A stretch of DNA of 36,628 nucleotides, taken from NCBI GenBank assembly GCA_023663725.1, contig JAMPGX010000025.1, positions 1 to 36,628 on the forward strand, written 5' to 3'. The notes under the pieces were generated by a model, which was not told the DNA's origin, ran no database searches, and saw only the letters and a list, made by a program, of their open reading frames with translations. The DNA comes from a bacterium. Its GTDB lineage: Bacteria > Bacillota > Clostridia > Lachnospirales > Lachnospiraceae. Position numbers and translations under genes: made by a program. Of the stretch, positions 8,673 to 17,329 are shown piece by piece (the first letter of the stretch is position 1; each line of letters opens with the position of its first letter).

Positions 8673-8696
8673 AAATCGCAAGCAGGCTTGCGATTT
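8673..8696 (+). promoter_or_regulatory. Stable leader hairpin next to the Shine-Dalgarno of the NlpC/P60 gene
   Basis: AAATCGCAAGC (8673-8683) is the exact reverse complement of GCTTGCGATTT (8686-8696). The G-rich Shine-Dalgarno (8697-8703) begins at the base of the stem. There is no T-run, so control of translation initiation or mRNA stability is more likely than termination (inference). Confidence 0.55.
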
Positions 8697-8711
8697 GCGG
8701 GGGTATAACAC

Positions 8712-10028
8712 ATGAAGAAGAGAGTAATAAGCATATTGTTGGTAGGCATGGCGACGACGTTTCTTTATCAGCAGTCCATACCGGTCCTGTCCTCCATGGA
8801 GGTTGCGGCAGGCTTGATCAGACAGCCGGTGGCAGGGGAAGGGCCCGCCGCGCCGGTCGCAGAGCTCCTGACGGCGCACGATCAGCTGTTGGAGGAGCCG
8901 GAAGCGACCGCAGAACCGGAGGAGCAGACGGATGCGGCGCAGGACAAGGTGGCAACGTACGACGGACCGACGGCAGGGCTGACGGCGGGACAGGATATAC
9001 AGGCGCATACAGAACTGGAAGGGCTTGCCGAGGATACCTCCTCGAAGGATACTTCCTCGAAGGACGCACAGGAGCCGGAGAACGAGTACGCGAATCTGGC
9101 CATCGCGCAGGTGAGCAATTATGTGAATGTTCGTCAGGAGCCCAACACGGACAGCGCAGTACTGGGGAAGATCTATGACGGCGCTGTGGCCCAGGTGCTG
9201 GAGGTCGCCGGAGAGGAGCAGGATTGGTTCCATGTAGTGTCCGGCAGCGTGGAAGGATATATTAAAGCGGAATACTTCCTGTACGGTGAGGCGGCCGCGG
9301 AAGCGGTGGACAACTATGTGACCCGCTATGCCACGGTGGATGCCAACCGTTTGAATGTGCGGCAGGAGCAGAGTACGGATTCTAAGAGAATTGGATATAT
9401 TGACCACGGAGAAAAGGTAAAGCTGCTGGAGAATCTGGGAGACTGGATTCTGGTACAGTACACAGACGACAGGACCGGTTATGTGGCGGCGGAGTATGTG
9501 ACGGTCTCCGAGGAGTTCATCTATGCCAAGTCCATAGAGGAGGAGCGTGCAGAGCAGGCGGCGCGCAGGGAGCTTGAGGCGCGGATGGCGGCGGAGGAGC
9601 AGCATGCGCCGGAGAGCGTTGAGAATGTTCCCCTGACTCCGCCGGACACCACCTACACCTCCAATGAGGAGCTGAGAAAATCTATCGTGGACTACGCCAT
9701 GCAGTATCTTGGCTATCCCTATGTACATGGCGGCAGGAGCCTGGCTACGGGTACAGACTGCTCCGGCTTCACCTGCTATATCTACGCCGAGTTCGGCTAC
9801 TCCATCGGCAGGACGCCCTCAGGACAGTACAAGTCGGATGGCAGGAGCATTGATTACAGCGAGATTCAGCCGGGAGACATCATCTGCTACGGGAAGAGCA
9901 AATGTACCCATGTGGCGATGTATATCGGTGACGGACAAATCATCCACGCCGCCAATTCCCGCAAGGGCGTAGTGATCTATGACGCCGACTATGACACAAT
10001 CATGGGCGTCAAGAATATTATTGACTGA
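8712..10028 (+). CDS. Secreted SH3b-SH3b-NlpC/P60 cell-wall hydrolase
   Basis: 438 residues. A signal peptide occupies residues 1-30, followed by an acidic Ala/Glu/Pro-rich spacer to about 130, including a short tandem of SSKDTSSKD. Two bacterial SH3 domains follow (about 135-192 and 210-270), each with an NVRQEPNTDS-like start. A charged helical linker leads to the NlpC/P60 catalytic domain (about 320-438). Catalytic residues visible: Cys350 (TDCSGF), His400 (HVAMYIG) and His412 (IIHAAN). Family members are gamma-D-glutamyl-diamino acid endopeptidases that cut peptidoglycan stem peptides outside the membrane. It has its own promoter and a leader hairpin. Its last 11 bases overlap the convergent CapA-like gene. 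Confidence 0.93.
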   Translation: MKKRVISILLVGMATTFLYQQSIPVLSSMEVAAGLIRQPVAGEGPAAPVAELLTAHDQLLEEPEATAEPEEQTDAAQDKVATYDGPTAGLTAGQDIQAHTELEGLAEDTSSKDTSSKDAQEPENEYANLAIAQVSNYVNVRQEPNTDSAVLGKIYDGAVAQVLEVAGEEQDWFHVVSGSVEGYIKAEYFLYGEAAAEAVDNYVTRYATVDANRLNVRQEQSTDSKRIGYIDHGEKVKLLENLGDWILVQYTDDRTGYVAAEYVTVSEEFIYAKSIEEERAEQAARRELEARMAAEEQHAPESVENVPLTPPDTTYTSNEELRKSIVDYAMQYLGYPYVHGGRSLATGTDCSGFTCYIYAEFGYSIGRTPSGQYKSDGRSIDYSEIQPGDIICYGKSKCTHVAMYIGDGQIIHAANSRKGVVIYDADYDTIMGVKNIID

Positions 10029-11406
10029 CGTTTAACACCGGCCCTGCGCCCTCCCAGCGCAGGGCCGTGTCGCCAAAGACCTCCTCGGACCATTTCAGCA
10101 GGTCGTCCAGGGTCAGAGTTACGCCGCCGTAGGAGCGTATGCCGTGTGCGGCGGCCTGCTCCTGTGTGTAGTCCTGCAGGAGATAGACTCCCTCAAAACG
10201 GACTGGTCCGCTGGAATACTGGCATACCAGAGGGATGGGACCGCTCTGCTGCTCTGAGATGGAGACGCCCGTCTCATCCACATGGAAAGTGATCCAGGCC
10301 ATGGCCTCCAGCATACAGATGCATTGCTTCTGCGTGGATACATAGTTGCCCAGGGAGTAGAAACACAGCGCGCGGCGGCCGTTGTCCGCCTCGATCCATT
10401 CCATCGGCTGTACGACATGGGGATGCGTGCCGATGATCACATCCGCGCCTGCCTCTGTCATCTGCAGAGCGAATTTCTGCTGATAGCTGGACGGCGTGGT
10501 CATATACTCCGTACCCCAGTGCGGACAGACGATGACGATATCCGCGTTCTCTCTGGCGACGGCAATGTCCTCGAGGACCTGGGGATTGAGGCTGGTATAG
10601 TCCAGTCTTCCGCTCTGACGGTCGTAGTTGCATAGAAAGTGGATATTTTCCCTGATGTTGGACGGAATTACATCCATGTTGGGGCCGTAGGTATAGTTCA
10701 GGATGGCGAAGGTAACTCCTTCGATGGTCATGTAACCGGTTCCGAACTCGTCCATCCGCCAGTCGGCTGTTCTGCCGGCACCTGCGTGAATAGAACCCGT
10801 GCGGGTCGCCGTCTCCTGTGCGGTTTCGGTTCCCTGAATCCCCAGCATCATCATCTCAGGATGCTGATTGTGCCAGAAGGCGACGCAGTTTTCCAGTCCC
10901 TCCAGCTTCTTGTCGGCCGCGTGGTTGGAGGCGTGAAGAACCACGTTAAAACCGGCATTGGCGATGGCATCCCCGACCTCGGTGGGGGAGTTGAACTGGG
11001 GGTAGCCGGAAAAGCCCAGCTCGTTGCCGCCCAGGATCGTCTCCTGGTTGATGATACAGATATCCGCCGCCTGAAGCTGGCTGGCGATATCCTCGTACAA
11101 CAGGCTGTAATCGTAGCTGCCATCCGCCTGCTGACCGCTGTAGACGAGCCCCATATGCATCAGATTGTCTCCCACCATCATCAGCGAGATATCGTATTCG
11201 GGAAAGGGCGTGGGGGCAGGCGTGGCTGTGGGCTGGGGAGGGAGCGTGGATGGAGTTAGCTCGATGGCGGTCTGTGTGGTCGCTTCCGACTGGTTCAAGC
11301 CGGCGGTATCCGCGATGCTGTTCCCACAGCCGCTCAGCAGGAGCAGCAGGGCCAGCAATATGGCTCTATAGTGAGGCCTTGCATTGGTTTTCGCATTTGA
11401 TTTCAT
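10018..11406 (-). CDS. CapA-family lipoprotein (poly-gamma-glutamate capsule-type metallophosphatase fold)
   Basis: 462 residues. The N-terminus has a lipoprotein signal with lipobox LLSGC, so Cys27 would be lipidated and the protein tethered outside the membrane. A Thr/Pro-rich spacer (about 40-70) follows. The PGA_cap domain (about 72-380) shows MMVGDNLMH, HASNHAADK, CPHWGTEY, GTHPHVVQP and SLGNYVS, the metal-binding motifs of CapA/PgsA. Family members take part in polyglutamate export or act as envelope phosphoesterases. No capB or capC gene is nearby, so a stand-alone envelope role is more likely than capsule synthesis. AGGAGG precedes the ATG, and a TATAAT on the minus strand lies at 11485-11490. 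Its end overlaps the NlpC/P60 gene by 11 bases. Confidence 0.9.
   Translation of the reverse strand: MKSNAKTNARPHYRAILLALLLLLSGCGNSIADTAGLNQSEATTQTAIELTPSTLPPQPTATPAPTPFPEYDISLMMVGDNLMHMGLVYSGQQADGSYDYSLLYEDIASQLQAADICIINQETILGGNELGFSGYPQFNSPTEVGDAIANAGFNVVLHASNHAADKKLEGLENCVAFWHNQHPEMMMLGIQGTETAQETATRTGSIHAGAGRTADWRMDEFGTGYMTIEGVTFAILNYTYGPNMDVIPSNIRENIHFLCNYDRQSGRLDYTSLNPQVLEDIAVARENADIVIVCPHWGTEYMTTPSSYQQKFALQMTEAGADVIIGTHPHVVQPMEWIEADNGRRALCFYSLGNYVSTQKQCICMLEAMAWITFHVDETGVSISEQQSGPIPLVCQYSSGPVRFEGVYLLQDYTQEQAAAHGIRSYGGVTLTLDDLLKWSEEVFGDTALRWEGAGPVLNVSQ
10040..10066. terminator. Hairpin in the overlap of two convergent genes
   Basis: GGCCCTGCGC (10040-10049) pairs perfectly with GCGCAGGGCC (10057-10066) around a 7-base loop. 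It lies 11 bases past the NlpC/P60 stop and inside the last codons of the CapA-like gene. No T-run follows on either strand, so it is only a candidate terminator or RNA-stability structure. Confidence 0.4.
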
Positions 11407-11532
11407 TGTTGGTTCCTCCTAATTGAATCGTTGCGCGATGGCTCTAAAGGGTAAAGTCCCTTTGGCGCGCCTTCATGATCATTGATTATACTACAAAACA
11501 TAACGGGAAAAAAGTACAAAATGGAGGAAGTT

Positions 11533-11892
11533 ATGGAGAGACGGTTGAAAAGCTATCTGGCACAAATGAGTGAACTGCTGGAGCGGGACGGGCTGGCAGG
11601 CCTGGACGGGGCGCGGCGCCGGCAGATTGCGGATGGCATGCTGGTGCAGATTTATTTCTTTCAGCATGAGAGACTGGTGCATCTGATCGTGACGGTGACC
11701 TTTGCCATCCTTACCATCCTGTCGATTCTTGGATGCGTGCTGTGTCCACAGCCGTCCCTGTTTATGCTGGCGGCGCTCTTGTTGGTGTTGCTGGTTCCCT
11801 ATATCCGGCATTATTACATATTGGAAAACGGCGTGCAGAAGCTGTATACCCTATATGACCGCTTGGTGGACACCGGAGTAAAGGTAAAGTAA
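11533..11892 (+). CDS. Small two-TM membrane protein of unknown function
   Basis: 119 residues. A charged N-terminal part (about 1-45) containing two Leu-rich helices is followed by two transmembrane segments (about 51-70 and 76-94, rich in L/I/V) and a C-terminal cytoplasmic tail ending GVKVK. I do not recognise the family. ATG at 11533 is preceded by GGAGG 5 bases away; the ATG at 11521 overlaps that site and is less likely. It is divergent from the CapA-like gene, with about 125 bases between the starts. Confidence 0.65.
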   Translation: MERRLKSYLAQMSELLERDGLAGLDGARRRQIADGMLVQIYFFQHERLVHLIVTVTFAILTILSILGCVLCPQPSLFMLAALLLVLLVPYIRHYYILENGVQKLYTLYDRLVDTGVKVK

Positions 11893-12169
11893 AAAAAGAT
11901 TACTTTTTTGCACCGCATATTTTCCTAAAACTGGAAGAAGACCTTATGTAGTATACCAAAGTGCGATAAAGCAGGATTATTATGTAGAACAAGGAACGAG
12001 GGATACAAGGCTGCACAGGAAACCTGGAAGAAGCAAAATGGAAGGGGAACCATTTCTTCAGGCGGTGCGGAAATTGTGGAACAGATTCCTGATAAAAAGG
12101 GGAACCGTGTCTGGAAACAAGGGGAAGATGCAGTGTGCATCAAACAGACACATCTTACATGAGTATCAG
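11893..12169. other. Intergenic stretch with no identified gene
   Basis: About 280 bases between the two-TM protein and a bidirectional terminator. One plus-strand frame is open from 11929 to a TGA near 12161 and reads like protein (for example GGAEIVEQIPDKKGNRVW), but it has no start codon or ribosome binding site. It may be the remnant of a lost gene. No RNA family was recognised. Confidence 0.35.
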
Positions 12170-12208
12170 AAAAAGAGCCGCTGGACAATTAGTCAGGGCT
12201 CTTTTTTT
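12170..12208. terminator. Bidirectional rho-independent terminator
   Basis: AAAAGAGCC (12171-12179) pairs with GGCTCTTTT (12197-12205). Seven T follow on the plus strand (12202-12208), and a T-run follows on the minus strand. It ends the minus-strand DUF3592 gene and any plus-strand transcript from upstream. Confidence 0.85.
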
Positions 12209-12235
12209 GCGGAATATATTGTGGAGCTGAGCAGC

Positions 12236-12958
12236 TTAAGTGTAGTCGATGACCTTGGAAGTGCTGGGGCTGTCAGTGTTCACAACATATCTGCTGTAAT
12301 CTTCGGGATCTACATACACTTCGATCTGGTCTCCGGGCGAATATGGGGGAAGCTGCATGATGTTTTTGCTCTTAAAGCGGTAGGTCACATCCCTGTAACT
12401 GTCATAGTAGCTGCATATGATGAAATGGGGATGCCGGCCATTGTAGGAGATGGAGGTGTTGAGGCTGATCTCCTCCACTGTGGCGTGCAACATTTTCCCA
12501 TCTCTCAGGAGCTTCTTGCCCTTGTGCGAGGAGACCGTCATAACGATCAATGGGATCAGGCCTATGGCGGCAAAGAGAGCTCCCATCCCCAGCAGTAAGG
12601 AAAAGCCGAAAGTGTCGCCGGCTTTGGATGTCACATGGCGGGGCTTGTCGGGATCAATCAAAAGGGGTATATCCTGGCCCTCGTACATGCCGCTGTTGTA
12701 AAAGCCCAGCCGTACATGCTCATAGGTCTGGCCGTTATAGTCGTAGCTGACCTGCACGCTGTGGTGGATGTCCCCGTCCGAGCTCCTGCTGGTCTCAATA
12801 TTGACGATGGTGCCCGTCACTTCCACGGCGATGGCCTGGAAGCGGCGACTTGTCTGCATAAAGATGATGCCGCCGATGAGCATGCCTATCCCCGCCAGAG
12901 CAAATACGGAAAAGAAAAGGCGAAGGAATAGGGAATGTCTATCTCGTGAGTGTGCCAT
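12236..12958 (-). CDS. DUF3592 membrane protein
   Basis: 240 residues. TM1 lies at about 10-33, followed by an extracytoplasmic beta-rich domain (about 40-110) with the pattern of DUF3592: VTGTIVNIE, VQVSYDYNGQTYE, GQDIPLLIDPDKP. TM2 lies at about 118-140. A second, related beta-rich repeat follows (about 150-235: HATVEEISLN, GDQIEVYVDPEDYSRYVV), so the protein carries the domain twice. The function of DUF3592 is not known. A purine-rich AGAGAGGA site precedes the ATG. It is divergent from exonuclease III. Confidence 0.8.
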   Translation of the reverse strand: MAHSRDRHSLFLRLFFSVFALAGIGMLIGGIIFMQTSRRFQAIAVEVTGTIVNIETSRSSDGDIHHSVQVSYDYNGQTYEHVRLGFYNSGMYEGQDIPLLIDPDKPRHVTSKAGDTFGFSLLLGMGALFAAIGLIPLIVMTVSSHKGKKLLRDGKMLHATVEEISLNTSISYNGRHPHFIICSYYDSYRDVTYRFKSKNIMQLPPYSPGDQIEVYVDPEDYSRYVVNTDSPSTSKVIDYT

Positions 12959-13006
12959 GAGTTTGATCCTCTCTTTCGTCTGGGGTAAATGGATGGAATT
13001 TGGTAC

Positions 13007-13035
13007 TTGTCCCCTAATGGGAAATCAAGTATGAT
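13007..13035 (+). promoter_or_regulatory. Promoter of exonuclease III
   Basis: TTGTCC (13007-13012), 17-base spacer and TATGAT (13030-13035), about 50 bases before the ATG. Confidence 0.6.
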
Positions 13036-13087
13036 ATATAGGTACACCGATAACTTATTTTATCATAAAAAAGCGGAGGATGGAAGC

Positions 13088-13840
13088 ATGAAATTGATTT
13101 CATGGAATGTAAACGGGCTTCGGGCCTGTCTGGATAAGGGGTTTATGGATTTTTTCCGCGAGGCGGACGCGGATGTGTTCTGCCTGCAGGAGATCAAGCT
13201 CTCTCAGGGGCAGCTTGATCTGGAGCTGTCGGGCTATTGTCAGTATTGGAATTATGCGGAGAAAAAAGGGTACTCCGGCACGGCTATGTTCTGCAGGCAG
13301 GAGCCAGTCAGTGTCAGCTATGGCATCGGCGCTCCGGAGCATGACCACGAGGGGCGCGTGATCGCGGCGGAGTTTCCGGAGTATTATGTGGTGACAGTGT
13401 ACACGCCCAACTCTCAGAGAGAGCTGACCAGACTCTCCTATCGGATGGAGTGGGAGGCAGCATTTCTGGCATATATCAAGAAGCTGGAGGAACATAAGCC
13501 GGTGATCTTCTGCGGAGACCTGAACGTAGCCCATCGGGAGATCGATCTTAAGAATCCCAAGAGCAACCGGCATAATGCGGGCTTTACCGATGAGGAGAGG
13601 GAATGCTTTACAAAAGTGTTGGACAGCGGATATATTGACAGCTTCCGGCATTTCTATCCGGATCTGGAGGGAGCCTATAGCTGGTGGAGCTATATGGCGC
13701 AGTCCAGGGCGAGGAACATCGGGTGGCGTATCGACTATTTCGTGTGTTCCCAGGCGCTGGAAAAACGGCTATTGGATGCAAAAATACATGCACAGATCAT
13801 GGGCTCCGACCATTGTCCGGTGGAGCTTGACCTTACGTAA
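13088..13840 (+). CDS. exoA: Exodeoxyribonuclease III / AP endonuclease
   Basis: 250 residues, the usual length of the ExoIII/ExoA family (endonuclease-exonuclease-phosphatase fold). It cleaves abasic sites and trims 3' blocked ends in base-excision repair. Visible catalytic elements: N7 in ISWNVNG, metal ligand E35 in LQEIKL, D144 and N146 in FCGDLNVAH, the NAGFTDEER segment, the [16 protein letters not shown] stretch, and D241-H242 in GSDHCPV. GGAGG lies 8 bases before ATG 13088. The open frame extends upstream to 12989 but without a site. It is 48 bases before addB and in the same direction, possibly co-transcribed as a repair block. Confidence 0.95.
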   Translation: MKLISWNVNGLRACLDKGFMDFFREADADVFCLQEIKLSQGQLDLELSGYCQYWNYAEKKGYSGTAMFCRQEPVSVSYGIGAPEHDHEGRVIAAEFPEYYVVTVYTPNSQRELTRLSYRMEWEAAFLAYIKKLEEHKPVIFCGDLNVAHREIDLKNPKSNRHNAGFTDEERECFTKVLDSGYIDSFRHFYPDLEGAYSWWSYMAQSRARNIGWRIDYFVCSQALEKRLLDAKIHAQIMGSDHCPVELDLT

Positions 13841-13888
13841 GATAAAACTCTGAGCCAAGCTGTGGCAAGACAGAGATGGGAGGCAGCG

Positions 13889-16800
13889 ATGAGTCTGCGG
13901 TTTTACTTCGGGCCTTCGGGCGTCGGAAAAAGTTATCAGCTGTATCGGGAGCTTGTGAGCAGTTCCATGGCGGAGCGGGTGGCCGGAGAGGGACTGGGAA
14001 CTGCAAGGCGCAGTTATCTGGTCGTGGTGCCGGATCAGTTTACGATGCAGACGCAGCAGGAATTGGTGACAATGCATCCCCGCGAAGGGATTATGAATAT
14101 TGACGTGCTGAGCTTCGGGCGTCTGTCTCACCGCATTCTGGAGGAGGTGGGGGGAGAGGACATACCGGTCCTGGACGACACGGGCAAGAGTCTGGTGCTG
14201 CAGAAGGTGGCGGCTCAGCTCAAGGACGCGCTGCCCGCCCTGGGGGGTTATCTGCACCGTCAGGGCTATATTCATGAGGTGAAGAGCGCGATCTCTGAGT
14301 TCATGCAGTATGGCCTGTCTCCAGAGGATGTGGCGAAACTGACGGAATATGCGGCAGGAAGGGGAGCGCTGTACTATAAGCTGAAGGATCTGGGGGTATT
14401 GTATCAAGGGTTTCTGGACTATATCAGGGGGCATTTTATCACCACCGAGGAGACGCTGGAGCTGGTATGCAGATCTCTGCACAAATCCCGGCTGGTTGCG
14501 GACAGTATCATTGTCTTTGACGGGTTCACCGGATTTACCCCCATACAGAACAGGGTGATTCAGGAGCTGATGCGGTTGGCCGGAGAGGTCATCGTCACAG
14601 TGACTCTGGGCGAGGGGGAGGACCCCTATGAGCAGGGCGGAGAGCAGAAGCTCTTCTATCTGAGTCGGAAGACTGTGCATGACCTGGAGGCTCTGGCGCA
14701 GCAGGCGGGAGTGACCAGGGGGCAGGACAAGGTGATTTCGCCTGGGGCCAGCCACCGCTTTGCACACAGTCCGGCCCTGCACAGTCTGGAGCGGAACCTG
14801 TTCCGCGCGGATGCCAGGCCCTATGAGGGCAGTCAGGAGCAGATCAGGCTCTTCGAGGCGGATACGCCCAAGGAGGAGGTGCATCAGGCAGGGCTGGCCA
14901 TCCTGGAGCTGATCAGGCAGGAGGGAATGCAATATCGGGATATCGCGGTGATCACCGGCAGTCTGGAGACCTATGGGACGCATGTGGAGACGGAGTTCGC
15001 GGACATGGGGATTCCCTGCTACATCGATCGCACCCGGGGCATCACGCTCAATCCGATGGCGGAATATATCAAGAGCGCCCTGCAGCTCTTTTTGCAGGAT
15101 TTTTCTTATGAATCGGTATTCCACTATCTGCGCAGCGGCCTGGCGGCGCTGACGCCGGAGGAGACCGACGACATGGAGAATTATGTGCGGGAGACCGGGG
15201 TTCGGGGGTTCTCCAGATGGAACAGGCTCTTTACCCGCAAGACCCGTTCCATGGGAGAGGCGGAGGAGCCCTTGCAGCGGATCAACGAGCTGCGTCAGCG
15301 GATGATGGAGCAGCTTGTACCGCTGATGGGGGAGAAGTGTGCCCAGGCGAAGGTCCATGTGGACAGGCTTTATGATTTCCTGTGTGACAATCAGGTGCAG
15401 AGGCGGTTGGTGGAGATGGCGGCAGCGTTCAAGGAGGCTGGCGATCTGGTACGGGCCAAGGAGTACGAGCAGATCTACCGGCTGGTGATGTCTCTGCTGG
15501 AGCAAATTTATGCCCTGTTGGGGGAGGAGGAGATATCTCGACAGGAGTTCTATGATATCCTGGAGGCTGGCTTCGGTGAGATCCAGGTGGGTACTCTGCC
15601 TCAGAACGTGGACCGCATCCTGGTGGGGGATATGGAGCGCACTCGCCTGAAACAGATCAGAGCGCTCTTCTTTCTGGGGGTGAACGACGGCAACATCCCC
15701 AAGAGCGCGTCCAAGGGTGGGATTATCTCGGATATGGACCGTGAGTTCTTGCAGGTATTCCTGCAGGGCTCCCAACTGGAGTTGGCGCCCACGCCAAGGC
15801 AGCAGATGTTTATCCAAAGGCTGTATCTGTATCTGAATCTGACCAAGCCCTCGGAGCGTCTGTATCTGTCCTACTCCCGCATGGACAATGACGGCAAGGG
15901 CATGCGCCCAGCCTATCTGGTGGGAACCCTGCAACGCCTGTTTCCCGGTCTGGAGGTCTGTCGTCCGGCCAGCGAGCCGGTACTTTCCCAAGTAGTGACG
16001 CCCAGGGAGGGGCTGCGTTATCTGGCGCAGGGATTGCGAGATTATGTAGAGGGAACGGCGCAGCAGGACTTTTTTTCCCTGTATGCGGCGTATGTGGGCG
16101 AGGAGACGCAGCGTGAGAAGGCGGAGCTGCTTCGCAGGGCGGCGTTTCTGCACTATGAGGAGAGCGGTCTGTCGCGGGCGGTGGCCAGGGCTCTCTACGG
16201 TCTGCGGCTGGAGAACAGCGTCAGCCGTCTGGAGACCTATGCCGCCTGCGCCTATCGGCATTTCCTGCAATATGGGCTGACTCTGCGGGAGCGGGAGGAG
16301 TTCGGCTTCGAGAATGTGGATATGGGAAACGCCTTTCATCAGGTGTTGGATGTATTTGCCTGTCGGCTCTCGGAGAGCGGCTATACCTGGTTCGACTTTC
16401 CGCAGGATTGGGCAGAGCGGACGGTGGAGGAGGCCATGGAGCAGTTTGCGGCGCAGTACGGCAGCAGCGTGCTCTATGCCAGCGCCCGCAGCGTCTATGG
16501 GATAGGACGCATGAGCCGTATTCTGAAGCGGACGGTAGGGGCGCTGCAGAGCCAGCTTCAGCGGGGAAGCTTTGTGCCGGACGGACACGAGTTGTCCTTT
16601 CAGATGACGGACCGACTGGAGGCGGTGAACATCGCTCTGTCAGAGTCCGAGATCATGTGTCTGCGGGGGCGAATCGACAGGGTGGACATCTCGGAGAGCG
16701 AGGACAAGGTGTATGTGAAAGTGATCGACTACAAGTCAGGTGATCGGCGCTTTGATCTGGCGGCGCTGTATTACGGACTGCAGCTGCAGCTGGTGGTGTA

Positions 16801-17329
16801 TATGAATGCGGCCATGGAGCTGGAGGCCAAAAGGCACCCTGACAAGGAGGTAGCGCCTGCGGCCATGCTCTATTACCATGTGGCGGACCCGATGGTGGAG
16901 GCTCGGACGGAGCTGAGCCCGCAGGAGGTCAACGAGCAGATATTGGAGCAGCTGCGGATGAACGGCGTGGTCAGCGGCGAGGAGGATATTATCCAACGTT
17001 TGGACAGGGAGATGGGAGACAAGTCCAGCGTCATTCCGGTGGAAAAGAAGGCGGACGGAAGCTACAGCGCTCGCTCCGGCGTCATGAGCGGCAGGGAGCT
17101 GGGGGTGGTGTCCGCCTATGTGAGCCGCAAGGTGCGGCAGATCGGTCGGGAGATTCTGGAGGGACATGTGGAGGTGAATCCCTACGAGAAGGGCAGCGAG
17201 CAGGCGTGTACCTACTGCGCCTACAGAAAGGTGTGCGGCTTTGATCCGAACATCCCCGGATACCGCAGGCGGCAGCTCTCTGACATGGACAGGCAGGAGA
17301 TTCTTAAAGCGATGGAGGAACTGCAATGA
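13889..17329 (+). CDS. addB: AddAB helicase-nuclease, subunit AddB
   Basis: 1146 residues, the usual size for AddB. The complex unwinds and degrades double-strand ends and, on meeting a Chi-like site, leaves a 3' tail for RecA. The N-terminus has a Walker A GPSGVGKS at residues 8-15. The C-terminal nuclease domain shows RGRIDRVDI and DYKSG with D947 and K949. The iron-sulfur cluster cysteines are C787 (AACAYRHF) and C1107, C1110 and C1116 (CTYCAYRKVC), the expected 1+3 arrangement. GGGAGG lies 5 bases before ATG 13889. The stop overlaps the addA start as ATGA, so translation is coupled. Confidence 0.97.
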   Translation: MSLRFYFGPSGVGKSYQLYRELVSSSMAERVAGEGLGTARRSYLVVVPDQFTMQTQQELVTMHPREGIMNIDVLSFGRLSHRILEEVGGEDIPVLDDTGKSLVLQKVAAQLKDALPALGGYLHRQGYIHEVKSAISEFMQYGLSPEDVAKLTEYAAGRGALYYKLKDLGVLYQGFLDYIRGHFITTEETLELVCRSLHKSRLVADSIIVFDGFTGFTPIQNRVIQELMRLAGEVIVTVTLGEGEDPYEQGGEQKLFYLSRKTVHDLEALAQQAGVTRGQDKVISPGASHRFAHSPALHSLERNLFRADARPYEGSQEQIRLFEADTPKEEVHQAGLAILELIRQEGMQYRDIAVITGSLETYGTHVETEFADMGIPCYIDRTRGITLNPMAEYIKSALQLFLQDFSYESVFHYLRSGLAALTPEETDDMENYVRETGVRGFSRWNRLFTRKTRSMGEAEEPLQRINELRQRMMEQLVPLMGEKCAQAKVHVDRLYDFLCDNQVQRRLVEMAAAFKEAGDLVRAKEYEQIYRLVMSLLEQIYALLGEEEISRQEFYDILEAGFGEIQVGTLPQNVDRILVGDMERTRLKQIRALFFLGVNDGNIPKSASKGGIISDMDREFLQVFLQGSQLELAPTPRQQMFIQRLYLYLNLTKPSERLYLSYSRMDNDGKGMRPAYLVGTLQRLFPGLEVCRPASEPVLSQVVTPREGLRYLAQGLRDYVEGTAQQDFFSLYAAYVGEETQREKAELLRRAAFLHYEESGLSRAVARALYGLRLENSVSRLETYAACAYRHFLQYGLTLREREEFGFENVDMGNAFHQVLDVFACRLSESGYTWFDFPQDWAERTVEEAMEQFAAQYGSSVLYASARSVYGIGRMSRILKRTVGALQSQLQRGSFVPDGHELSFQMTDRLEAVNIALSESEIMCLRGRIDRVDISESEDKVYVKVIDYKSGDRRFDLAALYYGLQLQLVVYMNAAMELEAKRHPDKEVAPAAMLYYHVADPMVEARTELSPQEVNEQILEQLRMNGVVSGEEDIIQRLDREMGDKSSVIPVEKKADGSYSARSGVMSGRELGVVSAYVSRKVRQIGREILEGHVEVNPYEKGSEQACTYCAYRKVCGFDPNIPGYRRRQLSDMDRQEILKAMEELQ

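Noticed and set aside
12038-12598. 186-codon plus-strand frame across the bidirectional terminator
   Set aside because: It reads through a strong terminator and then antisense to the DUF3592 gene; no ribosome binding site.
13769-16588. A 939-codon minus-strand open frame opposite exoA and addB
   Set aside because: It is the antisense shadow of addB: His/Leu/Gln-rich low-complexity composition, no domain, no ribosome binding site, while the plus strand encodes a full AddB.
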